36,473 nt of DNA from an uncultured Granulosicoccus sp. GTDB taxonomy: Bacteria; Pseudomonadota; Gammaproteobacteria; Granulosicoccales; Granulosicoccaceae. Position numbers and translations under genes: made by a program. Below are positions 9,220 to 19,367 of this stretch, piece by piece. Numbering within the stretch: the first letter of the stretch is position 1; the number at the start of each line of letters is the position of its first letter. The notes beneath the pieces were generated by a model, which was given only the letters and a program-made list of their open reading frames with translations, had not been told where the DNA came from and searched no databases. The stretch lies in contig CALKXZ010000073.1 of NCBI GenBank assembly GCA_938003775.1, forward strand, positions 1 through 36,473, written 5' to 3'.

Positions 9220-10776
9220 TTAGAAGGTGGCCCCAATCTGCCAAGGCACGAATTCATTATCTCCGAGACCGTGCTGTTCGCTTAACGTCATATCCCCAGA
9301 AGCCACTGCCAACAATCTGGAGTAAATACGTGTTCCTACCTCGGAAACGGAATCACCATCAGTGACAATGCTGCCAGCGTTGATGTCCATATCATCCTCA
9401 AGCGCTAAATACATGTCCGTGTTGGTGGCAATTTTAAGACACGGTGCCGGTTTGCTGCCGAAGGTTGAACCTCTGCCCGTAGTGAATGCCACAAGGTTAC
9501 TGCCGCCTGCAATTTCACCAGTAACGGACACTGGGTCGTATCCTGGGGAGTCCATGAACACTAACCCAGAAGAGTTGATTCGCTCTGCGTACCGATAAAC
9601 AGCGGTCAATGGTGTCGTGCCACCCTTCGCAACAGCACCAAGGGATTTTTCTAATATGGTAGTCAAACCGCCAAGTTTATTGCCTGGCGACGGGTTGTTG
9701 TCTAGTGAGCCGAAGTTTCGGAAAACATAGTCTTGCCACCATTCAATCCGACCTAATAGCGCTCGCCCGACATCTTCGTTCACAGCACGTCTTGTTAGTA
9801 GATGCTCAGCACCATAGATCTCGGGAGTTTCTGCAAGCACCGCCGTACCACCTTGTGCAACCAATAAATCACTGGCATATCCCAACGCTGGATTAGCCGT
9901 GACCCCAGACCAAGCGTCACTACCTCCACACTGCAATGCCAAAACCAACTTTGATGCAGGCGCGGTAGCTCGTGTTGCTCGATTCACTATACCCAGCATT
10001 TCGGTAATGAGTGAACAACCGTGATTCACTGATTTTTTATGGCCTCCTGTTGTTTGTATGTTCATCGTGCGAAGCAACGGCCCTTGAGTCATCGCTTGTG
10101 CATTTAGCGTTGAACCAATTTGACTCACTTCGCACCCCAGACCGACAAACAACACACCTCCGGTATTCGGATGTTGAGCTAGGCCTGCGAACACGCGCTG
10201 CAGGTTATCATGCCCGTCGCCATGATCTGCCATTCCACAACCAGTGCCGTGCGTAAAAGCGGCAATACCATCAATGTTTGCGCACTCGTCAAGCACGCCC
10301 GATTCGTTAACGGACTGCACTATATGATGCACAACGGTCGCTGAACAATTCACGCTACTGATGACTGCGATATAATTTCTGGTACCAACACGACCATCGG
10401 TCCTGTGGAAACCCATAAATGTGTCGGTGCTCTGCACGATCAACGGATTGACGGCTGTGCTTATCTGATTCTCAACATCGTTACGTTGGTATTTCAGGTT
10501 ATGCGTATGCACATGACTGCCTGACACGATACTTTTGCTGGCTATGCCAATCACCTGTGCATACTTGTATACCTTCTGCGCGAATAATAGATTCGTTAGC
10601 GCTATCTTGTGGCCCTTCGGAATCGCTTCCGTTATGGTTAGGCCGTCCACTACTTCACCAGCTTCAAGTGCTCGTAGGGCAACGGCTACCGAATCACTTT
10701 TGTTCAGACAGACAAATGCACGTCCAGTCTCATTACCTGAATGGAATACTATCGGTTTGGCATCTTCACTCATCAA
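9220..10776 (-). CDS. uxaA: UxaA/GarD-family dehydratase (altronate dehydratase-like; SAF-type N-terminal domain fused to catalytic domain)
   Basis: 518 aa; RTDGRVGTRNYIAVISSVNCSATVVHHI, FTHGTGCGM, LQCGGSDAWSGVTANPALG, FTTGRGSTFG motifs of the UxaA family. Confidence 0.88.
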   Translation of the reverse strand: MMSEDAKPIVFHSGNETGRAFVCLNKSDSVAVALRALEAGEVVDGLTITEAIPKGHKIALTNLLFAQKVYKYAQVIGIASKSIVSGSHVHTHNLKYQRNDVENQISTAVNPLIVQSTDTFMGFHRTDGRVGTRNYIAVISSVNCSATVVHHIVQSVNESGVLDECANIDGIAAFTHGTGCGMADHGDGHDNLQRVFAGLAQHPNTGGVLFVGLGCEVSQIGSTLNAQAMTQGPLLRTMNIQTTGGHKKSVNHGCSLITEMLGIVNRATRATAPASKLVLALQCGGSDAWSGVTANPALGYASDLLVAQGGTAVLAETPEIYGAEHLLTRRAVNEDVGRALLGRIEWWQDYVFRNFGSLDNNPSPGNKLGGLTTILEKSLGAVAKGGTTPLTAVYRYAERINSSGLVFMDSPGYDPVSVTGEIAGGSNLVAFTTGRGSTFGSKPAPCLKIATNTDMYLALEDDMDINAGSIVTDGDSVSEVGTRIYSRLLAVASGDMTLSEQHGLGDNEFVPWQIGATF

Positions 10777-11054
10777 TTCAATTGTCCTTCATTCATACCA
10801 ATTTTTTACTAATTTGCGTGAGGCATAAGCGGCACCGCTTACGCGAAGTAAAATTAACTCGGCTCTACTTCGAAAAAGTGTGGTCATCCTTGACCCTACA
10901 AAAATCCTGTCAAAATACTACTACCACTTGGAGGAGTGTTATTGTTGTAACAAATTGGCACATAAAATATATTCTAGTAATAGAGATACATCGTTTTGGT
11001 TTTGAAACACCTTCCGAATGGTGCATAACTATGGGTGAGCCTTTCGATGATCGG

Positions 11055-11822
11055 CTACGCGACGTACTCAAAATCACGTGTTAGTAGCGATTCCGCTTTG
11101 TCCCACGAAGCAATCACATTCGTTGTGCCATCCTCATTGTTGGTCTGTATTGTTGAGAGAGCACCGGCAGAATTACACAATACATGCCCAGCAGCGCAAT
11201 CCCAGATCTGGGTATTGTGCTCTACGTATCCCGCCAACCGGCCTGCAGCCACCATCGCCAAAGATGCTGCACAACTACCTAAACTGACGATGTTAAAACC
11301 GGCATTCTCGAGATTAGTCTCTAGTTCGTTACGATGGGAGCGTGACCAATGGAGGTTACGACCAATTCCAAAAGCAACAGCTTGCCCAGAAGTTAACGCA
11401 GGCAGTGACCCCGAGACAGTTAGAGGGTTCTCTTTGCCCGCATGAATAAGCACATCCAGAGCAGGTAGAGCAACTGCTCCATGAACCGGAATTCCGTCTT
11501 CAATATAGGCAATCGATACCGACCAAAACGGAAGTCCACTGAGAAAATTTGCCGTCCCATCCACTGGATCCACCACCCAGCAAGTAGGTTCAATCGATCC
11601 ACCGAACTCTTCGCCCAGTATTTCATCTTCTGGAAATAGTTCTGAGATCATCGCGCGTGCGATTGTCTCTGCCTTGCGATCCACTGAGCTCACATAATCA
11701 GCATGTCCTTTGGATTCTATTTCAACATCATGTAACTGTTCAAACCAACCACGACTAAACGTCGCTAATTGTTTGGTGATGTCACACATCAATTCGAAGC
11801 GATCTGGATAGATACCACTCAT
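11055..11822 (-). CDS. Inositol monophosphatase-family phosphatase
   Basis: GEEFGG, WVVDPVDGTANFLSGLPFWSVSIAY and IWDCAAGHVLCNSAGA (metal/substrate motifs of IMPase family). Confidence 0.9.
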   Translation of the reverse strand: MSGIYPDRFELMCDITKQLATFSRGWFEQLHDVEIESKGHADYVSSVDRKAETIARAMISELFPEDEILGEEFGGSIEPTCWVVDPVDGTANFLSGLPFWSVSIAYIEDGIPVHGAVALPALDVLIHAGKENPLTVSGSLPALTSGQAVAFGIGRNLHWSRSHRNELETNLENAGFNIVSLGSCAASLAMVAAGRLAGYVEHNTQIWDCAAGHVLCNSAGALSTIQTNNEDGTTNVIASWDKAESLLTRDFEYVA

Positions 11823-12727
11823 CTATCTCTACCCGAACGAAGCGTTGCGATTTGATTCTCCAGAGATGCCGCGACACCGTAGGCCCTTTCGTAAAAGCTG
11901 GCTTCACTCAGGCCGTAACTGTCGTAAGGTGTTTCAAAATTCAGTGGTGCTTGATAGTGGGTGCTGGCAATCGCACCGAGAACTATATCCCACTTAATTC
12001 GACCATCGTGCGGCAGTAAATGGTCATCAGTTGCACTGAAGTTGTCATGAATATGGGTTGCAATAAGTCGCGTTCCAAATTGTTGAAGAATGCTCACACC
12101 ACCGGGTTCCACGATCTCCCAATGACCACTATCAAAGCACACTCCAAGAAACTGATCGTCATAGCGTTCAAAAAGCCGTTGAAACAAAGTATGGTACGTT
12201 GTAGCTGACGCACGAAATAGGTTCTCTACAGCGATCTTTACACCTTTTTCAATACAATAGGGCTGTATAGCATCTAACGTGTGAAATAGTGGTTTGTAGA
12301 ACAAGGATTCGCTTTGAGATGTCAGGTGGAATTCATCACGAACATCAACGTGAAGAACGATGTCAGGCGATCCTAATGCGACAGCAAGGTCAACACGATT
12401 TTGTAAAAGCTCAACGGCCGCCTCTCGCTGCCATTGATGCTGTGAATGAATATCTTTGCGATTTTCATTTTCTAGATACGGTTTTTCAACTACGCGATTC
12501 ACACCATTGGTCGCATGAACGGATTGCGTTCTAAGCCCCGCATTATCAATGCAATTTCTAATGAATTCTATCTCAGAGTTAGCGTACCAATAAGAGCTGC
12601 CTGAATCTGGATTCCAATTGATGTGTGTGAAGCCGGCTGACGCAATTAACCCTAGCGTGTTCTTTAAGCCCTCGTCGTACCAACGCGAATGACTTGGCCA
12701 ATGCCATACTGTGATACATGTGTCCAC
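11819..12727 (-). CDS. Sugar phosphate isomerase/epimerase (AP-endonuclease-2-like TIM barrel)
   Basis: GFTHINWNPDSGSSYWYAN, KIAVENLFR, GVCFDSGHWEI, THIHDNFS; 4-nt overlap with IMPase gene. Confidence 0.8.
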   Translation of the reverse strand: MDTCITVWHWPSHSRWYDEGLKNTLGLIASAGFTHINWNPDSGSSYWYANSEIEFIRNCIDNAGLRTQSVHATNGVNRVVEKPYLENENRKDIHSQHQWQREAAVELLQNRVDLAVALGSPDIVLHVDVRDEFHLTSQSESLFYKPLFHTLDAIQPYCIEKGVKIAVENLFRASATTYHTLFQRLFERYDDQFLGVCFDSGHWEIVEPGGVSILQQFGTRLIATHIHDNFSATDDHLLPHDGRIKWDIVLGAIASTHYQAPLNFETPYDSYGLSEASFYERAYGVAASLENQIATLRSGRDR

Positions 12728-12740
12728 GATCTATTCTCCT

Positions 12741-14465
12741 TTAAAGGCTATTAGTTTTCGGTCCCTTGCCAAGACTCAGTCGTTCGGCAAATAAAATAAC
12801 AGCCATAGAGAATGCCATTATCAATACCGCATAAACAAGTGTAATGGCTGCTTGCTCTAGGTTTGTTGATTTGTCACTGTCTAGAATAGCTATGGAAATC
12901 GGCCGATTATTTACATTGTAGAGGAACGCAGATAAGGGATACTCCGTCAGAATCTCATTGAACGTGTAACCTGCCGCTAAAACAACCGTTGGAATCACCA
13001 GAGGCAGAATTACCCGCCGAAACCGATAAATCCCGTTAGCGCCCATTGATCGTGCGGCTTCCTCCAAGGACGGATCTATACCCATAAAGGCCGCTCTTAA
13101 AAATCGAACCATCAGTGGCAGAACATGAATCGTGTACGCGATCGGCAATATCAGGAATGTGCCCAGTAAAACTTGATTGGCTACAAGCGGATTGGCGGTG
13201 TCGAATGTAACGATAAGACCAATCGCCAATAAAACAGACGGGACAATCCAAGGAAGAAAAAATCCAATATCCAGCAATCGGGTTAACCAGTTGTTATATT
13301 TAACCATGATGGGGACAGCAAAAAGCGTTGCGCTAAGACCGATGACGATAGCAAGCAATCCCATCCGTATCGAATTAAAAAAAGGTCCTGTCGCAGTCCC
13401 ACCTGAAAACACACTGGCGTAATTAGACAGCGTGAAAGAGGATGGAAATACTTCGGTTCCGATACTTTCAGCAGGCGCGAAGGAGAAAGCCATGATCAAG
13501 AACACCGGTAGGATATATACACCCGCGAGTAGATAGGCTATTCCATGGAGCACGATATTGGTGAGTGGGCTTTTAACGCGTTTTAGTTTAATTGGAACCG
13601 GGGTTTTGGATCCACCAACATACGATCCTTTTGCTTCGATCCATTGCATTAGCAAGATCATCGACATTATGAATAGTCCTAAAAATAATGCCAAAAAGGC
13701 TGCCATGTCAGGCCGCCCTAGAGAATTCAGAACAAGAATGATCTGGCTAATCATGACAAAATCGCGACCACCAATTATCTCAGGAACTGCGAACGAAACC
13801 GTCGACGTATATATCGTGAGAAGCATGACGGCAAAAAGCGTTGGCATAATAACGGGAAGAACAACTCGCCGAAGAATTGTGAATTCAGACGCACCTAGCG
13901 ATCGTGCCGCTTCGACCGTTGAGTAGTCAACTCGACGCATCGCAGCCCTTAGAAAAAGATAATAGAAGCTAGTCAATAAAAACGTTTGAGAGTACAAAAC
14001 GCCGTGTCCCCCAATGAACCAATCAGATTCAATTGCAGGGAAATAACGCTGCAATAATTGAGTCACAACACCTGCAGGGCCGTACGTAAATTTGTAGCCA
14101 GTCGCAGCGACGACACTGCCAAACACCAACGGAATAGCAAATGCAACTTTCAGAAATGTTCGTCCCTTGACATGAAAATACTCCAATACAGCGACCTGGA
14201 AAATTCCAACAATGCCAACGGTAACCGTGGTCGCCAATGTCATCCAAGCGGTGTTGAGTAAGGCTTTTTTTACACGACTGGACGCAGATAAGTCTGCTGT
14301 TATTTCAGCAAGACGAAACTCACCAGAAGAGAAAAAGGCCACCTGGAAGGTGGTAAGTAACGGCAACACTAAAAATGTGAACAGAAACCAAAGCAATAAA
14401 ATGATTCCGCTGAAAAACGCGATTCGCTCTAATCGACCATTTTGTGTACTAGACGTGAAAGTCAT
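12741..14465 (-). CDS. ABC transporter permease, fused two-domain FbpB/AfuB (ferric/phosphosugar) type
   Basis: 574 aa with two BPD_transp domains, each with an EAA loop (VEAARSLGASEFTILRRVVLPVIMP; LEEAARSMGANGIYRFRRVILPLVIP). Confidence 0.88.
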   Translation of the reverse strand: MTFTSSTQNGRLERIAFFSGIILLLWFLFTFLVLPLLTTFQVAFFSSGEFRLAEITADLSASSRVKKALLNTAWMTLATTVTVGIVGIFQVAVLEYFHVKGRTFLKVAFAIPLVFGSVVAATGYKFTYGPAGVVTQLLQRYFPAIESDWFIGGHGVLYSQTFLLTSFYYLFLRAAMRRVDYSTVEAARSLGASEFTILRRVVLPVIMPTLFAVMLLTIYTSTVSFAVPEIIGGRDFVMISQIILVLNSLGRPDMAAFLALFLGLFIMSMILLMQWIEAKGSYVGGSKTPVPIKLKRVKSPLTNIVLHGIAYLLAGVYILPVFLIMAFSFAPAESIGTEVFPSSFTLSNYASVFSGGTATGPFFNSIRMGLLAIVIGLSATLFAVPIMVKYNNWLTRLLDIGFFLPWIVPSVLLAIGLIVTFDTANPLVANQVLLGTFLILPIAYTIHVLPLMVRFLRAAFMGIDPSLEEAARSMGANGIYRFRRVILPLVIPTVVLAAGYTFNEILTEYPLSAFLYNVNNRPISIAILDSDKSTNLEQAAITLVYAVLIMAFSMAVILFAERLSLGKGPKTNSL

Positions 14466-15475
14466 TTCAAGTTATCACTGAATTGATGCCAACTATTGTT
14501 GCGAACACTGATTCTGACTTCATCGCCAACCTTCAATTGGGCTGGAAGGTCGTATCCAAACAAGGAGGCATGCAAAGTCTCGCCCTGTAGCGCGCACTCT
14601 AAATGGACCTGCGCACCCAAATGCTCAATCAGTGAAATAGTGGCCTTTTCGCCAATGTCGGATGCGGTGCTGATACTGATGTCTTCAGGCCGGACATAGA
14701 CAGAACCGTCGAATTTATTCCCCGTCAGTCGCTCAACCAAATGGTGGGAAATGCGATTCGAGTCTCCGATGAATTCGCATACAAATGAGTTTGCAGGATT
14801 TGCATACAAGTCCTTTCCCGACCCGATTTGCTCTGTGATGCCATCGCGAAGAACCAGGACCCTGTCCGACAAAGACATCGCCTCCTCCTGATCGTGAGTC
14901 ACAAAAAAGGCGGTAAAGCCGAACTCTGACTGCAGCCTTTTGATCTCCCGACGCATCGCAACACGAACCTTAGAGTCGAGGTTGGATAAAGGCTCATCAA
15001 ACAGCAGCACTTTTGCGCCAGTAATGAGTGCACGTGCTATTGCTACGCGTTGCTGTTGTCCGCCTGACATTTCGGAAGGCTTTTTTTGTAGCTGCGCTGA
15101 AATTCCGCTAGCCTCTGCTATATCTTCGACGCGTGCCTTTATCTCGTTTTCTGGCGTTTTAGCAACCCGAAGCCCAAACGCAATATTTTCAAACGCGCTC
15201 ATAGTCGGAAATAGCGCGTAATTTTGAAACACAATGCCCACGTCCCTACGCTCTGCCGGTTCGTTCGTCACATCACGACCGTCCAGGTGGATTGACCCAT
15301 TCGCCGCTCCAATAAAACCTGCAATGGTGCGTAGTATCGTTGTCTTTCCGCAACCCGATGGTCCCAGTAGTGAAACAAACTCACCGGCCTTAACGTCTAA
15401 AGAGAAATTATGGATGACCCGTATATCGCCATAAGCGATGTCCAGCTGCTTCAACGATAAAATGATATCGCTCAT
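14462..15475 (-). CDS. ABC transporter ATP-binding protein (FbpC/AfuC/PotA-type)
   Basis: Walker A GPSGCGKTT, LSGGQ-variant MSGGQQQRVAIARALITGAKVLLFDEPLSNLDS; 4-nt overlap with permease gene. Confidence 0.92.
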   Translation of the reverse strand: MSDIILSLKQLDIAYGDIRVIHNFSLDVKAGEFVSLLGPSGCGKTTILRTIAGFIGAANGSIHLDGRDVTNEPAERRDVGIVFQNYALFPTMSAFENIAFGLRVAKTPENEIKARVEDIAEASGISAQLQKKPSEMSGGQQQRVAIARALITGAKVLLFDEPLSNLDSKVRVAMRREIKRLQSEFGFTAFFVTHDQEEAMSLSDRVLVLRDGITEQIGSGKDLYANPANSFVCEFIGDSNRISHHLVERLTGNKFDGSVYVRPEDISISTASDIGEKATISLIEHLGAQVHLECALQGETLHASLFGYDLPAQLKVGDEVRISVRNNSWHQFSDNLK

Positions 15476-15553
15476 GAATTTAACAATTTCCTAGGTGTAG
15501 AACGGCCGAGCAATGAAAGTGAGTTCATCGCCCGGCTTCGGGAGATGATTAGA

Positions 15554-16564
15554 CTATTTGATTTCTAATTCTATTTTTTGGAGCCAGCTATCTAGTTTGG
15601 CAGCTACAACGTCCCAGTTGATTAGCTGCGGGTCCACCAATCCAGTTTGTTCCTGAACCTCTGCTGGAGACAATGCAATTGCGTCAGGATGTGCTGGCAT
15701 TTGACCGAATTTTTCAGCGTAGGCCGCCATCACATCCGGAGCGCCGAACCAATCAACGAATTTTTTTGCGTCTTCAGCTTGATCCGACCCCGCCATGATT
15801 GCAATACCCTCTGCCACAAACGGTGTACCACCTTCGCTATTTACTAGAGTAGGTACGTAACCCGCTTTAGCCGCCTCGCGAAAGGTACCGCCGAACCAGC
15901 TCAAATCAATGAAGGCATCGCCTTGCTTGAAAAGATTCACTTTATCGCCACCATTATTCACCGAAGCACTGTTGGCGTAAAAAGTGTTCATAAAATCCCA
16001 GCCTTCGTCGCTGACGTTACCGTCGGCATCGGCAAAGCGCATAAGCATGCCAGAGAGCAGTACCTGCGTTGTACCCCACTTAGTCGGTCCAAGAACGTAC
16101 TTGCCTTTGAATTCAGGTTTAACCAAATCAAGCCAGCTTTTTGGTGCTGTTTCAGGTGTGAGTTTGTCGGGGTTGTAGGCTATAACAACAGGAGTTTGCC
16201 AAAACTTGTGGACCATACCGTCTCGGCCTTTATACACATTCGGAAGACCGTCCGCCCACACAGGGATATGCTTCTGGAACATCTCCTGAAACTTAAGCCG
16301 TGCCATGGCTGTGTCGTTTAGACCTAGAACGACATCTGCTTGCGGGTTATTTTTTTCAGCTTCCAAGCGGGAAAACAACTCTCCACCGCCAGCACGTAGG
16401 AATTCCACCTCATGACCGGCAGCTTCGGCTTGCTGTGAAATCCACGCAACATTTTCTTCCCCCTGAGGAGAATAGACGGTAATGCTGTCTGCTAATGTCG
16501 AACCTGAAGTCATGACAAACACCGCAGCCGTTAGGATAGTGTTAAGAATTTTTTTTTCAAACAT
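15554..16564 (-). CDS. Periplasmic substrate-binding protein, FbpA/AfuA-like
   Basis: Start at 16564 gives signal peptide MFEKKILNTILTAAVFVMTSGSTLADS and a CTGGAGG Shine-Dalgarno; body ITVYSPQGEE..., VVLGLNDTAMARL, WFGAPDVMAAYAEKFGQMP. Confidence 0.87.
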   Translation of the reverse strand: MFEKKILNTILTAAVFVMTSGSTLADSITVYSPQGEENVAWISQQAEAAGHEVEFLRAGGGELFSRLEAEKNNPQADVVLGLNDTAMARLKFQEMFQKHIPVWADGLPNVYKGRDGMVHKFWQTPVVIAYNPDKLTPETAPKSWLDLVKPEFKGKYVLGPTKWGTTQVLLSGMLMRFADADGNVSDEGWDFMNTFYANSASVNNGGDKVNLFKQGDAFIDLSWFGGTFREAAKAGYVPTLVNSEGGTPFVAEGIAIMAGSDQAEDAKKFVDWFGAPDVMAAYAEKFGQMPAHPDAIALSPAEVQEQTGLVDPQLINWDVVAAKLDSWLQKIELEIK

Positions 16565-16641
16565 TTGAGCACCTCCAGTTGAAATGAGCCTATGGCTCTC
16601 GAAAACATAAATCAGAGCGTGAACAATCAACGCAATCAATA

Positions 16642-16658
16642 TATTACATTGTGTAATT
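16642..16658. promoter_or_regulatory. Putative ROK operator, copy 1: TATTACATTGTGTAATT
   Basis: Near-palindrome in the divergent SBP/ROK intergenic region; 15/17 identical to the perfect palindrome at 19304-19320. A TATAAT lies at 16662-16667. Confidence 0.6.
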
Positions 16659-16691
16659 TAATATAATGAGCTAACAATACCGACATGTCAA

Positions 16692-17864
16692 ATGAAGGAG
16701 AGTCTTAAATTGAGGTCGTTGTCACTAAACGAACGTCGGTTGGTGGAGTTAGTGGCTGCTAATAGTCATATAGCCCGCATTGATCTGTCACGCCAAGCAG
16801 GTATGACAGGCGCTACAGTGACGCGCTTAATCGGTAGTTTGCTCGAACTCGGTGTCTTCAATGAAAAGGCGGCTCATAGCGGTGCCTCCGGTCAGCCAAA
16901 GCGAATGCTATCAATCAGTTCGAATAGCTTCTATTCGGCTGGGCTAACATTCTCGCTCAGTGAGATGGAGGTCGCAATTGTTGATTTTTCAGGGACGATA
17001 CTGGCGAGCAAGACTCTAGCAATTCCAAAACGTTCCGCCGCATTTATTGCAAAAACAGCCCAAAAATATATCGCATCCATGAGACAAGACCTCGGTATAC
17101 CTGAGGATCAATTTATCGGTGTTGGTTGCTCCATACCCGGAAATTTTGGACCTACTGAGAAGTCTTTAAAAGCCCACAAGCTTTTTCTAGAATTCGAAGA
17201 TAAAGATAATCTGGATAATTTCGCGAACGCATTTGACGCACCCTTCTTTATGGAAAATGATGGATCGGCGGCTGCATTGGGTGAACATGTGTTTGGCCGG
17301 GAGGAAAGTGATGGAGCCTCGCTATTTCTTGTCCATATTGGTTATGGTCTTGGCGGTGGTGCGGTAGTCAACGGCAGTCTTTTTAGAGGCTCCTCTGGCA
17401 ACGCGTGTTTACCGGGCGTGTTATTTCCCTATGACGTGCCTCGACCTACCGCAGAGGATTTGCTAGATCACTTGAACGGCAAAGGAGTTGCTATCACTGA
17501 TATCAATCGGCTCAGTAAGTTGGATGATATACCGCATGCCATTCTTGTTGAGTGGATTGATAGAGCGGCAGATCAGCTACGCCATGCCATCAGAGTCATT
17601 AGTGGGCTTATTGATCCATCGTGCATCATCATTGGTGGCCGTTTGCCGATTGAAATAAATGAAATGCTGATACAAAACATCAATTCAAAGCCCATCGAGG
17701 GACCCTCCAGGGGTTTAGAAATTCCGCCAATACGTGGAACCCGATTGGGACCTCAGGCAGGCGCTGTGGGAGCGGCCTGCATACCGCTATTTAGTACCTT
17801 TTTTACTGGATCGTATTCCGACGCGGGTAGTAACTATCTCAATGGACGCCGAGCGTCCAGCTGA
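16692..17864 (+). CDS. ROK-family transcriptional regulator (NagC/XylR-type)
   Basis: N-terminal HTH LSLNERRLVELVAANSHIARIDLSRQAGMTGATVTRLIGSLLELG; ROK domain MENDGSAAALGEHVFG, HIGYGLGGGAVVNGSLFRGSSGNA. Start codon uncertain (TTG at about 16710 after GGAG is an alternative). Confidence 0.88.
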   Translation: MKESLKLRSLSLNERRLVELVAANSHIARIDLSRQAGMTGATVTRLIGSLLELGVFNEKAAHSGASGQPKRMLSISSNSFYSAGLTFSLSEMEVAIVDFSGTILASKTLAIPKRSAAFIAKTAQKYIASMRQDLGIPEDQFIGVGCSIPGNFGPTEKSLKAHKLFLEFEDKDNLDNFANAFDAPFFMENDGSAAALGEHVFGREESDGASLFLVHIGYGLGGGAVVNGSLFRGSSGNACLPGVLFPYDVPRPTAEDLLDHLNGKGVAITDINRLSKLDDIPHAILVEWIDRAADQLRHAIRVISGLIDPSCIIIGGRLPIEINEMLIQNINSKPIEGPSRGLEIPPIRGTRLGPQAGAVGAACIPLFSTFFTGSYSDAGSNYLNGRRASS

Positions 17865-18043
17865 AACTCGATGCGCCCTGCCCTGCCGGCAATGCACATC
17901 GAGTTCAAGTAGTAGGGGTATATCTACTAAAGGAACGAATTGTCTTGCAAGTGTTACACTTTGCACTTCATGAAAGGCTTACCGAACAAAGGGTTTACCG
18001 AGTATTGAATCTCACATGGCACGGTCGCCTCTACCGACGCCTG

Positions 18044-19021
18044 CTATGCAAAACTATCTCTGATTAGGCCAGCGTGTTGCAGTTCAGTCCATAATTCACC
18101 GGGTAGCGGACGCTCGTACAGTGCAATGTTTCTGGTGAGGGATGAGCATTTGGACGTACCGATCAAAACAGATTTCACCAACTCGCTCAAAGCAGGAAAT
18201 TGCAGTGCCGCCGCTGGAAGATCCACATTGTGATTGCGGCATATCGATTGGATATGCCTGACACGGTCCAGTATATCTGGAGAGGCTGGTTCATAGTCGT
18301 AGTAGGCTCCCTCTACTGGTCCAGTACCTAGAATACCGGAATTGAATATACCGCCAACTACCAAGCTTACTGCATGTTTCTTACACAAGCTTGCAAGAAC
18401 TGGGAATGCAGATTGATCCAGTAGAGTGTAGCGTCCAGCAAGTAAAATTAAGTCCATCGGATGCGTTTGAATGAGTAATTCGCAAATCTCCACTTCATTA
18501 ACGCCCAGCCCGATCGCTCGTACAACTTTTTGTTCTTTAAGTTGATTCAGCGCCTTGAATCCACTGTTTCCCAAATCGTTTAAATGATTGTCCGACTCTT
18601 CGCCGTGAGTCATTTTCCCAATGTCGTGAACGTAGAGAATGTCTATGGAATGCAGGCCGAGTCGTTGCAAACTGTCCTCGACTGAACGCATTATTCCATC
18701 GTAGGTGTAGTCAAAGTGCTGCGAGAATGGGAGAGGATTAATGAATCCATTCAGTGAGTTCCGATGAGTTCGGGAGGCTGTCAGTAACCGACCTACTTTC
18801 GTAGACAGTAGATATTCTTCAGCGTTTTTCTCACGTAGAAAATCCCCCAATCTTCGTTCGGCGCAACCTTGCCCGTAATGCGGGGCGGTATCGTAATACC
18901 GGATGCCTTGTTCCCAAGCAGTTTCTAGGACCAAACGTGCTTCTGCTTCGGACACAGGTTTGTACATGCCTGCAAGGGCGCTGGCACCAAATCCGATTTC
19001 TGGCAACCATGAGTGCGTCAT
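18044..19021 (-). CDS. Aldo/keto reductase, D-threo-aldose/L-fucose/L-galactose 1-dehydrogenase type
   Basis: FDTAPHYGQGCAERRLGDFL, KVGRLL, SLQRLGLHSIDILYVHDI, VVGGIFNSGILGTG typical of the aldose 1-dehydrogenase AKR branch. Confidence 0.85.
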   Translation of the reverse strand: MTHSWLPEIGFGASALAGMYKPVSEAEARLVLETAWEQGIRYYDTAPHYGQGCAERRLGDFLREKNAEEYLLSTKVGRLLTASRTHRNSLNGFINPLPFSQHFDYTYDGIMRSVEDSLQRLGLHSIDILYVHDIGKMTHGEESDNHLNDLGNSGFKALNQLKEQKVVRAIGLGVNEVEICELLIQTHPMDLILLAGRYTLLDQSAFPVLASLCKKHAVSLVVGGIFNSGILGTGPVEGAYYDYEPASPDILDRVRHIQSICRNHNVDLPAAALQFPALSELVKSVLIGTSKCSSLTRNIALYERPLPGELWTELQHAGLIRDSFA

Positions 19022-19303
19022 TGAATACTGTTCTCCAGAATGATTGTAAATGGGTTCAACTTTGTAGTCGCTTAATGGTTAGACAAGAAGAACATCGGAT
19101 AGCAGTGCTATTCAGTGGTGGAACACAAACTAAAAGCGGTCGCATGGTGGCTGTCACGGATTTGAAACGCGTGCTGATCGATCACAGGATTCCACAACCT
19201 GCTCTGCCAATTACTGGAAGAGCGACGACCTAAATTAAGCAACTCTTTTCCAAGTCCTCTCGACCGTGTTGGTTGACAAAAGGCTTTAAATAAACGAATA
19301 TTA

Positions 19304-19320
19304 AATTACATTATGTAATT
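19304..19320. promoter_or_regulatory. Putative ROK operator, copy 2: AATTACATTATGTAATT (perfect palindrome about a central T)
   Basis: Located 48 bp upstream of the MDR dehydrogenase; TTGACA at 19273-19278 upstream. Confidence 0.65.
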
Positions 19321-19367
19321 AATAGCTGAATTTAGCAACCGTTTCTTGAATATTCTAGGACAAGCAC

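Noticed and set aside
18937-19233. 98-aa + ORF in the AKR/MDR intergenic region
   Set aside because: Starts inside the antisense AKR gene and has no recognisable domain; possible decayed fragment but not supportable.
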